In this document: positions 26,292 through 35,575 of the stretch, piece after piece
Layout of the letters: each line of letters starts with the position of its first letter
How positions within the stretch are numbered: position 1 is the first letter of the stretch
DNA from: an uncultured Sphingomonadaceae bacterium
Lineage (GTDB): Bacteria; Pseudomonadota; Alphaproteobacteria; Sphingomonadales; Sphingomonadaceae
Length of the DNA stretch: 64,000 nucleotides
Assembly: GCA_947503245.1 (NCBI GenBank)
Contig: CANNCV010000001.1
Coordinates: forward strand, 1,177,501 to 1,241,500
Reading direction: 5' to 3'
Position numbers and translations under genes: made by a program
Notes under the pieces: generated by a model
Told to the model about the DNA's origin: nothing
Seen by the model: only the letters and a program-made list of their open reading frames with translations
Databases searched by the model: none

Positions 26292-26374
26292 AATGTTAAA
26301 GCCTCTATTGCTTTTCAAATATCACAAATGGGATCATACCATGCACGGCGCGCCACGCAAAATACGCTACGGCA

Positions 26375-27025
26375 TCAGCTTTTTTGCGCCTTTCGCAGCG
26401 TATCATCTGCAATAATCTCTGCAATATCGCTATCGGCCAATGCTTGCTCCCAATATCGCGTGAGAGAGTGATGGGGCGCTATGTCGAGACCAGCCTTATC
26501 GGTAAGGCTGAGCGCCCAGACCAGATAAGCATCGGCCGCGCTAAACTCTCCGCCCAGCAGCCATTTGCGATTTTGAAGATGCCCGTCCAGCAATGCCAAT
26601 CGATCAGGAGCCAGTGCCCGGATATTGTCTTTCACTGCGGCATCGGCTTCATCGTAAAAGACGATGCGGAATATCTGTTGATGCAATTGTGTTGAGATGA
26701 AGCTGAGCCAACGGATCAAGAAAATAGAGTCGGGATGCTCTGGCGCTCGCCGAAAGTTGATATTGGGTGATTGGTTTTGCACCCATAAAAGACAGGCAAT
26801 ATTTTCGAAGAGCAAGTTTCCATCAGGAAGCTGGAGCGTTGACACTTGGCCTAAAGGATTGATGGCATAATAATCACTGCCATCGGCAAGCCTATGCGTG
26901 TTGAGATCGACTATGGCCAGTTCAATCGGCACATTACCTTTGGCAGCGGCTATTCTTACCGCGAGCGAACAGGCCATGGGTGCGTGATAGAGAAGGGGTA
27001 ATTTTGCTGGCGAATCTTCCACCAT
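26375..27025 (-). CDS. Glutathione S-transferase family protein
   Basis: 216 residues. An N-terminal thioredoxin-like domain (LLYHAPMACSLAVRIA, NPLGQVSTLQLPDG, LFENIACLLW) has the cis-Pro-like and Glu-Asn/Ser glutathione-contacting segments of beta-type GSTs. A helical C-terminal domain has the EFSAADAYLVW motif. ATG 27025 lies two bases past the argE stop; longer forms would overlap argE. Probably conjugates or reduces with glutathione. Co-transcribed with argE. Confidence 0.88.
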   Translation of the reverse strand: MVEDSPAKLPLLYHAPMACSLAVRIAAAKGNVPIELAIVDLNTHRLADGSDYYAINPLGQVSTLQLPDGNLLFENIACLLWVQNQSPNINFRRAPEHPDSIFLIRWLSFISTQLHQQIFRIVFYDEADAAVKDNIRALAPDRLALLDGHLQNRKWLLGGEFSAADAYLVWALSLTDKAGLDIAPHHSLTRYWEQALADSDIAEIIADDTLRKAQKS

Positions 27026-27027
27026 AT

Positions 27028-28218
27028 TTAGCGCAATGCCTCTGCCAAACGTACCATAAAGACCGCGCCGCGCTGTATTTGCTCGAGCGCGATCCATTCA
27101 TCCGGCTGGTGTGCTTGCTCTATAGAACCCGGACCACAGATCAGCGTTGGAAAGCCTGCAGCCTGAAACTGGCCGCCCTCTGTGGCATAGGGCACAACGC
27201 CGGACGGTTCATTATTGCCGCTCAGCGCTCGCACAAAGGCTTCATTATCCTGACCTGCCAAAGGCCCCATTGGCGGGGCATTGGCAATTTCAGTCAGCTG
27301 CACGCGGCATTCGGGAAAGCGCGCGCTGATGCGGGCGCGTATAGCGTCGCATTGCCGGCGAAACGGTTCTAATATGGCGTTGGCATCCAGCCCAGGCGGT
27401 GTGCGCAGATCAAATGTCACACGCGCTTCACCGGCCAGAATATTTGCAGCAGTTCCGCCATGCACCTGCCCGATGGTCAGGGTCGCATGCGGAGGATTGA
27501 AACCGCTTGATGCCGGTGGATGTGCGGCCAGATCATCCGATAGTGCCAACAACTGCGCCATCAATTCAACCGCGATATGATTGGCGGATATTCCCAAATG
27601 CGTCAAAGAACTGTGCGCTTCATGACCTGTCACCACCAGCTCATATACAGCAATGCCTTTATGCCCGTTTATCACCTGCATGGAGCTTGGCTCGCCAACA
27701 ATGGCCAGTTTCGGCTGCGGCAGTGTTTCTGCCAGCTGAGCGATCATTGCCGGTGCACCTGTGCAGCCCACTTCCTCATCATAGCTAAAGGCCAGATGGA
27801 CCGGTTTGCTGCATGATGTGAACAGGGGCACAGCGGCCAGAGCCAGTGCGATAAATCCCTTCATGTCAGATGTGCCTCGGCCAAAGAGCCGCTCTTCGCC
27901 ATTCACTGTCCGCTGGGTTAACGTCCATGGATCGCTGGACCAATTTTGTCCGTCTATCGGCACCACATCGCTATGGCCCGATAATATCACACCGCCAGCG
28001 ACCGCAGGGCCGATAGTGGCATAAAGATTGGCCTTGCTTCCATCTGCATTGCTGACGCGGTGGCTTTCTATGCCATGGCTGGAGAGATAGTCCTCGACCC
28101 ATTGAATAAGTGCCAAATTGCTGTGCCGCGATGTTGTGTCAAACGCTATCAGCGTTTTCAGGATGGAAAGCACTTTGCGCATATCCAAGGACGGCGAACG
28201 GTTATGGCTTTTGTTCAT
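27028..28218 (-). CDS. argE: Acetylornithine deacetylase (M20 family)
   Basis: 396 residues. M20 metallopeptidase motifs are present: SGHSDVVPID (metal His), GRGTSDMKG (bridging Asp), YDEEVGCTGA (catalytic Glu) and a C-terminal IEQAHQPDEW (metal His). The ArgE subgroup removes acetyl from N-acetylornithine in arginine synthesis. Followed after two bases by the GST gene. The substrate assignment rests on overall similarity; related amidohydrolases are possible. Confidence 0.87.
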   Translation of the reverse strand: MNKSHNRSPSLDMRKVLSILKTLIAFDTTSRHSNLALIQWVEDYLSSHGIESHRVSNADGSKANLYATIGPAVAGGVILSGHSDVVPIDGQNWSSDPWTLTQRTVNGEERLFGRGTSDMKGFIALALAAVPLFTSCSKPVHLAFSYDEEVGCTGAPAMIAQLAETLPQPKLAIVGEPSSMQVINGHKGIAVYELVVTGHEAHSSLTHLGISANHIAVELMAQLLALSDDLAAHPPASSGFNPPHATLTIGQVHGGTAANILAGEARVTFDLRTPPGLDANAILEPFRRQCDAIRARISARFPECRVQLTEIANAPPMGPLAGQDNEAFVRALSGNNEPSGVVPYATEGGQFQAAGFPTLICGPGSIEQAHQPDEWIALEQIQRGAVFMVRLAEALR

Positions 28219-28223
28219 ATGGC

Positions 28224-29381
28224 CTATTCGGCAGCTTGCGGCTGCGGCACATTATCTTGCAAAGGGGCATATTGCCGTCCATCTTCAGACAAAAGCGCTG
28301 CGATTGGGCGCGTATTTGTGCCCTCGGCCAATATCAGCATCATGATGGTGGTGAAGGGCACGGCCAATATGGCGCCAGGTATGCCCCAAATGGCGCTCCA
28401 AAAGGACAGCGCCATCATGATGGAAAAGGCGCTGAGGTTCAATGATTTGCCCAGCATGCGCGGTTCAATGAAATTGCCAATCACTGTCTGCGCTGCCGTT
28501 AACAAGCCGGTGATGATAAGCGGGATGGTCAAATTGCCAAATTGCGCCACGGCAAACAGAGCAGGGAAGGCTACGCCCACGATAGAACCAATATAAGGGA
28601 TATAGTTGAGCAGGCCGATAATAATCGCCCATAGAACCGCATATTCCAGCCCGAACGCTATCATGATTATCAGGCACACAATGCCGAGCAAAATGTTGAT
28701 CAGTGATTTGGTCGCCAGATACTGACCGATATTGATGTTGATCTGCGCAACAATATCCAAGGTGGCGTTGGCGCGTTCATCTGACCCAAAGGCCGTACAT
28801 ACTTTTTGCTTAAACCCGCGAATTTCCGTGGTTAAAAATACGGCATAGAGCACAGTGATAAACACAAAGCTGCCAAAGCTGCCTAAGGATGACAGGATTG
28901 CTTGCAATAGCGCGCCAAAATCAATGGTGGTGAAAAAGCCGACCACACTCTCATGAATGGAGCCGAGTATAGCATTTTGTCCACGTTCCAGAGCCTTTTC
29001 CGGGTTCTCCATCATCGCGCCAGTATCCATGGGCACTGCAGCCTCTGGTGGAGGGGCAAACCATTGGTTGAACAGACTCTCCAAATTGGCCTCATATTGC
29101 GGCAAGCTAGGCCCCAATGTTTCCAAATTTAGCACGAGCAGCATGCTGATTGCATAAACAATGCCCAATATCAGCGTGATCAAAAACAGATTAAGCACCC
29201 ATCGCGGGAATTTTTCAAAGCCGGGCAAACGGCCCATCGCTGCTTGCGCCGCATAAAATATCTGCACCATGATGATAGCAGTGATGATAGGCAATATAAG
29301 ATCGCGACCAATGTAAAACAGCCAACCGATTAAAATGGCAATGCCCAAAGAGAAAAATACGGTGCTAAGGCGGCTGGTCAT
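28224..29381 (-). CDS. AI-2E family transporter (PerM/YdiK-type membrane protein)
   Basis: 385 residues with about eight transmembrane segments and the family motif region GLLNYIPYIGSIVG. The superfamily exports small molecules or ions (AI-2 exporter TqsA, Na+/H+ antiporters); the substrate is unknown. ATG 29381 is preferred, because the longer frame overlaps the small gene upstream. The stop is five bases before argE, so the two may form one transcript with the GST gene. Confidence 0.87.
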   Translation of the reverse strand: MTSRLSTVFFSLGIAILIGWLFYIGRDLILPIITAIIMVQIFYAAQAAMGRLPGFEKFPRWVLNLFLITLILGIVYAISMLLVLNLETLGPSLPQYEANLESLFNQWFAPPPEAAVPMDTGAMMENPEKALERGQNAILGSIHESVVGFFTTIDFGALLQAILSSLGSFGSFVFITVLYAVFLTTEIRGFKQKVCTAFGSDERANATLDIVAQININIGQYLATKSLINILLGIVCLIIMIAFGLEYAVLWAIIIGLLNYIPYIGSIVGVAFPALFAVAQFGNLTIPLIITGLLTAAQTVIGNFIEPRMLGKSLNLSAFSIMMALSFWSAIWGIPGAILAVPFTTIMMLILAEGTNTRPIAALLSEDGRQYAPLQDNVPQPQAAE

Positions 29382-29401
29382 AAAGGGGAATCTGTCCGTC
29401 G

Positions 29402-29674
29402 CTAGGCTACTGGGGTTATTAAATATTTTTCTATACGGTTGAGTTCTTGTTCGAACTGTCGCCATAAGAATGTGGCCTCCTCAGGAGGAAGAACCTTGGC
29501 CTTTATTGGGAAGTTTTGGCGATATTCATTCATGTCTTTTAATGGCCATGGCGCTGAATCTTTTGCCATCTTTGCCGTTTCTAGTAGCGCGTGAAGTTCT
29601 AAGCGCACGCTATGTGAAGATTTTGGCTTTTCCTCTTTTAATCCGTCTAGGTTGAACCCGTATTGGTCGCTCAC
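29402..29674 (-). CDS. Small uncharacterised protein paired with the N6 methylase
   Basis: 90 residues, charged, predicted helical, no signal or membrane segment. I recognise no family. The GTG start at 29674 follows a GGAGAG ribosome site with good spacing; a TTG at 29686 is the alternative. It begins 18 bases after the methylase stop on the same strand, so it is almost certainly part of the same accessory operon, perhaps as a partner or immunity/specificity factor. That role is inference only. Confidence 0.65.
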   Translation of the reverse strand: MSDQYGFNLDGLKEEKPKSSHSVRLELHALLETAKMAKDSAPWPLKDMNEYRQNFPIKAKVLPPEEATFLWRQFEQELNRIEKYLITPVA

Positions 29675-29691
29675 AATACTCTCCAAAAAAT

Positions 29692-32685
29692 TTATTTTAT
29701 CAGCTTGCCGCCGTGAATTGATGGTTCAGCAGATAATTTTCGCCTTAGCAGGTCAAGGGGACCATTATCAGCAAAAAGCTCTTTATCTAGGCCAAGTATA
29801 TCGCCAAGAAATTCTCGGTCCAAATCCACTCGTGCGTTATCCACTGTGATCTCATGAGCTGGCCGCATTGCAATATCTGCGCGTTTCAGCAGTAGGTCGG
29901 CACATTGGCTAAGCTGATCTGCACTGAGCAGTGCCGGGTCCAGCAATGTCATTTTTGTTAAGGCTTCTTTGCCGCTACGCCCGCGACCCGATTGCTGTTT
30001 ATTAACTTGCCACCAGTGCAGTAATAAACCGATAGAGGTATTAGACCATAACGCGATGGCCGCTTCCATTTTAGGGTTTGGAAGTTTTAGTGACAACCAA
30101 GCCTGACCACCAATTGATGCACGCTTGGTGTATTGCATGGCCGTTGATTGGCTGTTGAAACGAAAATCTCTGTTGAAATGTAGATGCGAACTGCTTGCGA
30201 TCAGTGCGGTAACTTTGTCGTGAATCAGATTTTTTTCACCGTCATTTTTGCCTTGACGAACAATACCTTCATGGTCCGCTTCAAAACATAGTGATCGTTC
30301 GCGTGGTGCATCATGGCTCCATAATATCGGATAGGTTACGCTATCGGGGCTGTCTGTCTTTTGTAGTTTGAACGGCCCGCGTATTTTCCCTGCTGTGCCA
30401 TTCCAATTAATATCTGCATGATAAGGGCCGATTTGCGCAATCATATCTTTGACTGTGCCTAGCGGTAAAGGTTCTTTTATAGCTGCTGCCATCCCGGGCA
30501 GCCACAATTCATGCTTTTCAATGAGCCGCCATGCTGCTTGTGCTAGGCTCATATCGGCGATGCGACAAATGTCCCAAGTGTCGTCTTGTGGCAAAGGTGC
30601 TATAATTGCCTCACCGACACGATGTTCACCTATGCGAACAGGTGTTCCGCCAAAAGGGGCGTCGTCGATTTTGCGAATATCGCCCTTGGCTTGCATCTGC
30701 TTTATCACATCCGCAATGGCATAGCCATCCAGAGGAGTGCATGGCCGGTCTTCAAGCACAACATATGTAGCATTATGAGGGCTAGTATCGGCTGAATCTC
30801 GCTTGCGACCAATTGTCATTGCCTCGGCCATGCCAGTGTCAGCAGAAAAAGAAGTCTCTTTTAGCTTTTTACCGGTTATACTCAGCATTATAACGGAATC
30901 AAAATTTTCCGCGATACGCTTTCGTGATTTGTCCCATGCTTCACCAGACATCAGACTCAGCGGTGTGATAAGGCCGATAGTACCACCCGGTTTGAGCTTG
31001 CGGTAACCAAGCTCAATAAACCCAGTCGCTTCACCGGCCTGACCATCATAGCAATGACCGCCTGATAAATTATCAAGAAGGGTCTTAAAACTTTTTGCCA
31101 TTTTCGTTTGTAGGTTTTTCTCTGCTGAAAAGGCAGCGAACATGGGGTTGGGTACACCAATTTTTTTACCCTCTTGGCCTGTTGCTCGGGTAAATGGCGG
31201 ATTCATAATGATAAAATCGAAGCTGTCATGCGCCACGCTAACAAACACATTCTTCTTTTTCTCGCCTTTGGCACCTAAGCCAGTTGCAGATACCGCATCC
31301 ATTGTTTTTTGTTGCCCCAGTAGGTTTAATGACCCTAATGCAACTTTATTGTCCTGTATCTCCCCATAAGGCACGGTCATTATCATGCTATCAGTATAAG
31401 TGGTTTGAGGATGTACGCCTGATAACATAGAAGCTGTTAAATGTGCGGCTGCTGGTAATACGTCCGCGCCGACAACGGTATGAGCCATCATGGCTGCGTG
31501 TACGCTTTCAGAGCTTATGCCTGATAATTCAATAAACTGACCCATTCGTGTATAGGCAGTGGAGAGTAACGTTCCTGTACCACATGCGAAGTCCCCAATT
31601 TTCAAGTCGCGTAACGATTTTGTATCTGACCATTCCTTGCCACTGGGCGAGACTTTGCTGTTAAGCGATAAGCCAACCATAAGTGCAGCTGATGCCGGTG
31701 TCGTGTAATAAGCGGCCAGAAATTTTCTATCGGCGATCAGTTTTTGGAAAACTGCCCCCGTCAAGTCATGGCTTTTTGTGAGACTGTTTTCGACGAGTTT
31801 CGTTGCAGTATCCGCTAATGTTTGAGATAGACTAAGACCTAAATCACTGGGAACGACTTCAAATATCCGGCAAGCGATATCGAAAATCGGCCAGTAATTT
31901 ACTTTCAATATTTTGCGCCATTCTGTGATAATGAAATGACGCGTAAGCTGACCTGCGCCGCGTAATTCTTCAAGATTACGGATTGTTGCCAGATCGCCGG
32001 GGCCGTGGGCGAGGGTCTCATGAAAAATAAATGCATTAGCAAGAATGGTTGTTGCCATCCGTCTGGTTTGCTCACTGTCCTCTTGGCAGAGAGCCTCCGC
32101 AATACGATCGAGCGCCGGACCAAATTTTGTTTCTATACCTTTAAGTTGCCCTGCTGCTTGTGCAACACCAAGTGTTAGTTGATCTGCGGCTTCTTCGACA
32201 ATAGATGGCGGGACAGTTGCAGCCTGGGCGAGCAAGGACAGATCATCTATTGATCCAGAGAGCCACCCTATCTCAGGCCATCGGAGCGCATTTTCTGGCT
32301 CGTTACCAGTAAATAACACCATTTCAATATCGTCTGCTCGAGCAAGTTCTTCCGAAAGATCATCGCCGGTAAGGGCACGCAATCGCAATGGCGTTCTTAT
32401 CGCAATTGAGGAGAGGATGCGCTTGCCATTCTCCTTTAAAGTTTCTCCAAGCCGATCCTTTGCTTCGACTTCAACGTTTGTTGCTGGCAAAACTTCGTTT
32501 TCAATCACAACTGGAGACACACCATATTCTGTGATGAGTATGTCAGGTCGCTTTTGATTACCAGTTAATGTACCGGTTTTTTCGGAACAAACGTAGTTTG
32601 AGTCCACCCAAATAGCGCGTGTTTTTCTTAGCAGGCTTGCAATTGCATCATTTATTGTGTGTTCCGTAGTTGCCATGTATTCCAT
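29692..32685 (-). CDS. N6-adenine DNA methylase with possible nuclease-like N terminus
   Basis: 997 residues. The middle has the methylase signatures AAYYTTP (~325-330), DFACGTGTLL (SAM motif I, ~365-374) and IIMNPPF (catalytic motif IV, ~493-498), typical of N6-adenine enzymes of type I HsdM/Eco57I style. The N terminus has RPDILI (~47-52), VVIENE (59-64) and VEAK (~73-76), which could form a PD-(D/E)xK nuclease-like site; this is suggestive, not proven. No separate HsdS or HsdR is present. The C-terminal ~300 residues may recognise DNA. Base composition is slightly AT-richer than neighbours, which fits an acquired restriction or defence gene. Two near starts, 32685 and 32676. Confidence 0.82.
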   Translation of the reverse strand: MEYMATTEHTINDAIASLLRKTRAIWVDSNYVCSEKTGTLTGNQKRPDILITEYGVSPVVIENEVLPATNVEVEAKDRLGETLKENGKRILSSIAIRTPLRLRALTGDDLSEELARADDIEMVLFTGNEPENALRWPEIGWLSGSIDDLSLLAQAATVPPSIVEEAADQLTLGVAQAAGQLKGIETKFGPALDRIAEALCQEDSEQTRRMATTILANAFIFHETLAHGPGDLATIRNLEELRGAGQLTRHFIITEWRKILKVNYWPIFDIACRIFEVVPSDLGLSLSQTLADTATKLVENSLTKSHDLTGAVFQKLIADRKFLAAYYTTPASAALMVGLSLNSKVSPSGKEWSDTKSLRDLKIGDFACGTGTLLSTAYTRMGQFIELSGISSESVHAAMMAHTVVGADVLPAAAHLTASMLSGVHPQTTYTDSMIMTVPYGEIQDNKVALGSLNLLGQQKTMDAVSATGLGAKGEKKKNVFVSVAHDSFDFIIMNPPFTRATGQEGKKIGVPNPMFAAFSAEKNLQTKMAKSFKTLLDNLSGGHCYDGQAGEATGFIELGYRKLKPGGTIGLITPLSLMSGEAWDKSRKRIAENFDSVIMLSITGKKLKETSFSADTGMAEAMTIGRKRDSADTSPHNATYVVLEDRPCTPLDGYAIADVIKQMQAKGDIRKIDDAPFGGTPVRIGEHRVGEAIIAPLPQDDTWDICRIADMSLAQAAWRLIEKHELWLPGMAAAIKEPLPLGTVKDMIAQIGPYHADINWNGTAGKIRGPFKLQKTDSPDSVTYPILWSHDAPRERSLCFEADHEGIVRQGKNDGEKNLIHDKVTALIASSSHLHFNRDFRFNSQSTAMQYTKRASIGGQAWLSLKLPNPKMEAAIALWSNTSIGLLLHWWQVNKQQSGRGRSGKEALTKMTLLDPALLSADQLSQCADLLLKRADIAMRPAHEITVDNARVDLDREFLGDILGLDKELFADNGPLDLLRRKLSAEPSIHGGKLIK

Positions 32686-32691
32686 GCTACT

Positions 32692-32706
32692 ATGTTATAG
32701 CAACAT
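32692..32706. promoter_or_regulatory. Inverted repeat upstream of the methylase gene
   Basis: ATGTT-ATAGC-AACAT is a 5-bp perfect inverted repeat with a 5-base spacer, ending seven bases before the methylase start codon on the minus strand. The opposite strand also contains a TATAAC -10-like hexamer within it. It could be an operator that times methylase expression. Confidence 0.3.
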
Positions 32707-32783
32707 TTAGCAAATTGTATTTAAAAGCAAGTTCTAATCCTGCACCAAAAAAATTGAGGTTACTCGCTACTAAATATTATTAT

Positions 32784-34643
32784 CTACCCCTTCACATCGG
32801 CGATCCAGTTGCGGATTTTTTTCTCCAATACACTCATCGGCAGAGCGCCGGTGTTGAGGATTTGGTCGTGGAAATCGCGCGGGTCGAATTTGTCGCCTAG
32901 CTCGGCCTGCGCTTCGGCTTTAAGGCGCTGGATTGTTAAAGCGCCGATTTTATAGGCCAGCGCTTGGGACGGGATAGCGATATAGCGCTCTACCTCTGCG
33001 GTCGCATCGGTTTCGCCCATGCTGCTATTGTCCAGCATATATTGAATGGCTTGCTCACGGGTCCAGCCTTTGCTGTGCAGGCCGGTGTCCACGACCAGTC
33101 GCATGGCGCGCAGCATTTCATCATCAAAATGACCAAGGCGTTGATAGGGATCATCAAACAGACCCATGGGGAAGCCGAGTTTTTCTGAATAGAGTGCCCA
33201 GCCTTCGACATAAGCAGTGTTACCGCCAAATCGCATGAAATTGGGCAGCGCTGCATTTTCTTGCGCAAGGCTTATCTGGAAATGGTGACCAGGCGCGCCT
33301 TCATGGAGATACAGCGTGGTGATACCCGGAGTAGTGCGGCTGGGCAGATCATAAGCGTTGAAATAGAAGATGCCGGGGCGTGATCCGTCAGGTGTACCTG
33401 ATTGATAGGAGCCGCCAGCCTGAAACTTCTCACGAAATGGCTCATAAGGGCGGATTTCCAATGGCGTTTTTGGCAGCACCTTGAACTGTGTAGAGATAAC
33501 CTTGTCGACCTTCTCACCCAGATCATAATAATCTTGAGTAAGGCCCTCACGGCTTTCAGGTTTGAATTGTGGGTCGGTGCGAATAAAGTCGAAAAACTCT
33601 TTCAACGTGCCTTTAAAGCCGACTTCTTTTTTAATGGCATCCATATCGCCAAGCACGCGCTTGACTTCACTGAGCCCCAGATTGTGAATTTCGTCTGCTG
33701 TCAGGGGCAGGGTGGTGGTTTGCTCAATAAGATATTGGTATAATGTGTCGCCGCCTTTCATATAAGACAGGCCAACCCCTTCACGGGCATCATCCAGATA
33801 ATCATCACGCAGATAATCGCGCAGCCGTGTATAGGCAGGGTAAATACCGTCCGCGATAATTGTACGATATTCCGCAGTCAGGCGGGCGCGGTCAGCTTCG
33901 CTCATATCTTCCGGGAAGTTTTGAACCGGAGCAAAATATGGGCTCTCTTCAATAGGCTGCGCTAGCTGTGTATCCAGCTGCTCAATGACATTGCGAATGG
34001 TCAGTTTGGTTTCAACAACGCCTGAGGCCTGACCTTTTTTGAAAAGGCCGATGGCACTGTCCATGATCGTGATAAATTGATTATGCCGCTTCAGATTGTT
34101 TTCATAATCGGTCAGTGTTTTGAAAGGCGCTGCGCCTTTGCCTGATGCGAAGGTTGGGTAAAATGTGTGAAGACCAAAAAAGTGGTTGATTGGACGGACA
34201 TCAAGGAGCGGCAATATCTCCTCGCTCAGTCCTTTCACCGTAACTTCCTGATTGCGTTGAAATACATCATAAGCAATGGCATCGACTGCGTTGAGTTTGC
34301 TTTTGTCAATGCTCGCCAATGCTGCAAGATTATTCATCGCAGCTTTGCGTTCTGCATCATTATAGGCGTCAGTGAAAAAGTCGCCCAACTGGTCAGCATA
34401 GCGCATATCGCCGCGGAACAATGCGCTTAAAGGATTGCGTTTTAGTGACGCCTCATCATCAGCGGCAAAAATGGCTCGCAGTTTTTCCCCTTCGGTACCT
34501 GTTTGCGCCTCGGACGCGTCTTGAGCAGATCCAGCGGCCAAAGCAGCCACTGCGACCGGCCCGGCGGTGCCATTATTGCTGCAACCAGCAAGCACCAGAG
34601 CCATAAGAGCAGGAGGAAGAGCGAGCGTTGATAATTTTTGCAT
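32784..34643 (-). CDS. DUF885 family lipoprotein (putative metallopeptidase)
   Basis: 619 residues. The signal peptide ends in LVLAGC, a clear lipobox. Near residue ~450, HEGAPGHHFQ is the conserved metal-site motif of DUF885 proteins, whose fold resembles M32-type carboxypeptidases. It is followed by YVEGWALYSE. Predicted periplasmic-side lipoprotein hydrolase, possibly a peptidase; substrates are not established. ATG 34643 is chosen because AAGGACATGAAC precedes it; 34649 is the adjacent alternative. Monocistronic. Confidence 0.87.
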   Translation of the reverse strand: MQKLSTLALPPALMALVLAGCSNNGTAGPVAVAALAAGSAQDASEAQTGTEGEKLRAIFAADDEASLKRNPLSALFRGDMRYADQLGDFFTDAYNDAERKAAMNNLAALASIDKSKLNAVDAIAYDVFQRNQEVTVKGLSEEILPLLDVRPINHFFGLHTFYPTFASGKGAAPFKTLTDYENNLKRHNQFITIMDSAIGLFKKGQASGVVETKLTIRNVIEQLDTQLAQPIEESPYFAPVQNFPEDMSEADRARLTAEYRTIIADGIYPAYTRLRDYLRDDYLDDAREGVGLSYMKGGDTLYQYLIEQTTTLPLTADEIHNLGLSEVKRVLGDMDAIKKEVGFKGTLKEFFDFIRTDPQFKPESREGLTQDYYDLGEKVDKVISTQFKVLPKTPLEIRPYEPFREKFQAGGSYQSGTPDGSRPGIFYFNAYDLPSRTTPGITTLYLHEGAPGHHFQISLAQENAALPNFMRFGGNTAYVEGWALYSEKLGFPMGLFDDPYQRLGHFDDEMLRAMRLVVDTGLHSKGWTREQAIQYMLDNSSMGETDATAEVERYIAIPSQALAYKIGALTIQRLKAEAQAELGDKFDPRDFHDQILNTGALPMSVLEKKIRNWIADVKG

Positions 34644-34834
34644 GTTCATGTCCTTGCCGATGAATATGTTGGACCTGATGAATATATCGGCCAAATATGT
34701 TTAGGTGGCAAATATATGCCAGCCTTTAGATGGTGCAGAATAGAGCCTATTTGCCGGTTGAGTGCAATGCCATAGGCAGCTTTCAGCCGATAGATATTAG
34801 GTGTTCGTCGAACAGTCTCATACTATGTTTATAG

Positions 34835-35506
34835 TCACGCCCAACGGCGTTCGCGAAACCAATTGGTAAAGACATATTTCGTTCCCATTTCGACGGGTGA
34901 TCCGATGTGCAGGGTGTTTGGGTTGGGTGTGCCGTCGACTTTCATATTGTTCCAAGCCAGCAACATGCCCGGACGTGGATTGACAGACATGCCCAGTGTC
35001 GGGAATTCCGTTGCACCGCCTTTAACGGGTTGATTAAGATAGACCATTGCAGTCCAGCTGCGTTGACCAGCACCCGCCATTTCATCTGCCCAATAGCTTG
35101 TCTTCGGATGGAAATAGTCCTGATGCTGTTTATATTGCTGGCCGGTCTGGTAGCGCTGGCCCTGGATAGTCTCTCCATTATTGACATCCAGCCCCAACAG
35201 GTCGGCCACTCGCTGCGAAATCCGAGCAATATCAGCATTGTCGCGATCAAAATTGCAGCTTGAGCTGGTGCGATACCCTTCCAACTCGGTTCCTTTATAT
35301 AGGGTGGAAGGGACGGCTTCAGTGTCGATAATATCCATCAGCAGCTTGCAGTCGGCCGGATTGAGAAAATTCTGCGAATAGTAAATCTGTGCCTTATCGA
35401 CAGCTACTTTTTGAACCGACGGGTTTGCATCCAGACGCTTTGCAACTGATCGCCCAATTTTGATCAGTTCTTCAACATTAGGGGAGGGTGTCTTTACGCC
35501 TTGCAT
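34835..35506 (-). CDS. Prolyl 4-hydroxylase-like Fe(II)/2-oxoglutarate oxygenase
   Basis: 223 residues. The double-stranded beta-helix iron site is complete: HQD (H128, D130) and H200 in NTLHIG, with 2-oxoglutarate-binding Lys210 in MGTKYVFTNWF. It matches the P4Hc family, which hydroxylates protein or free amino-acid side chains using O2 and 2-oxoglutarate. ATG 35506 follows AAGGACC; a TTG at 35530 is less likely. The bacterial target is unknown. It stands alone between the DUF885 gene and an amidohydrolase. Confidence 0.85.
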   Translation of the reverse strand: MQGVKTPSPNVEELIKIGRSVAKRLDANPSVQKVAVDKAQIYYSQNFLNPADCKLLMDIIDTEAVPSTLYKGTELEGYRTSSSCNFDRDNADIARISQRVADLLGLDVNNGETIQGQRYQTGQQYKQHQDYFHPKTSYWADEMAGAGQRSWTAMVYLNQPVKGGATEFPTLGMSVNPRPGMLLAWNNMKVDGTPNPNTLHIGSPVEMGTKYVFTNWFRERRWA

Positions 35507-35575
35507 GTCCAATTGGTCCTTGGCCAACAATATATATTGTGTGGATGATGATGCGGTGTCTTATCGCCCCAGCGA

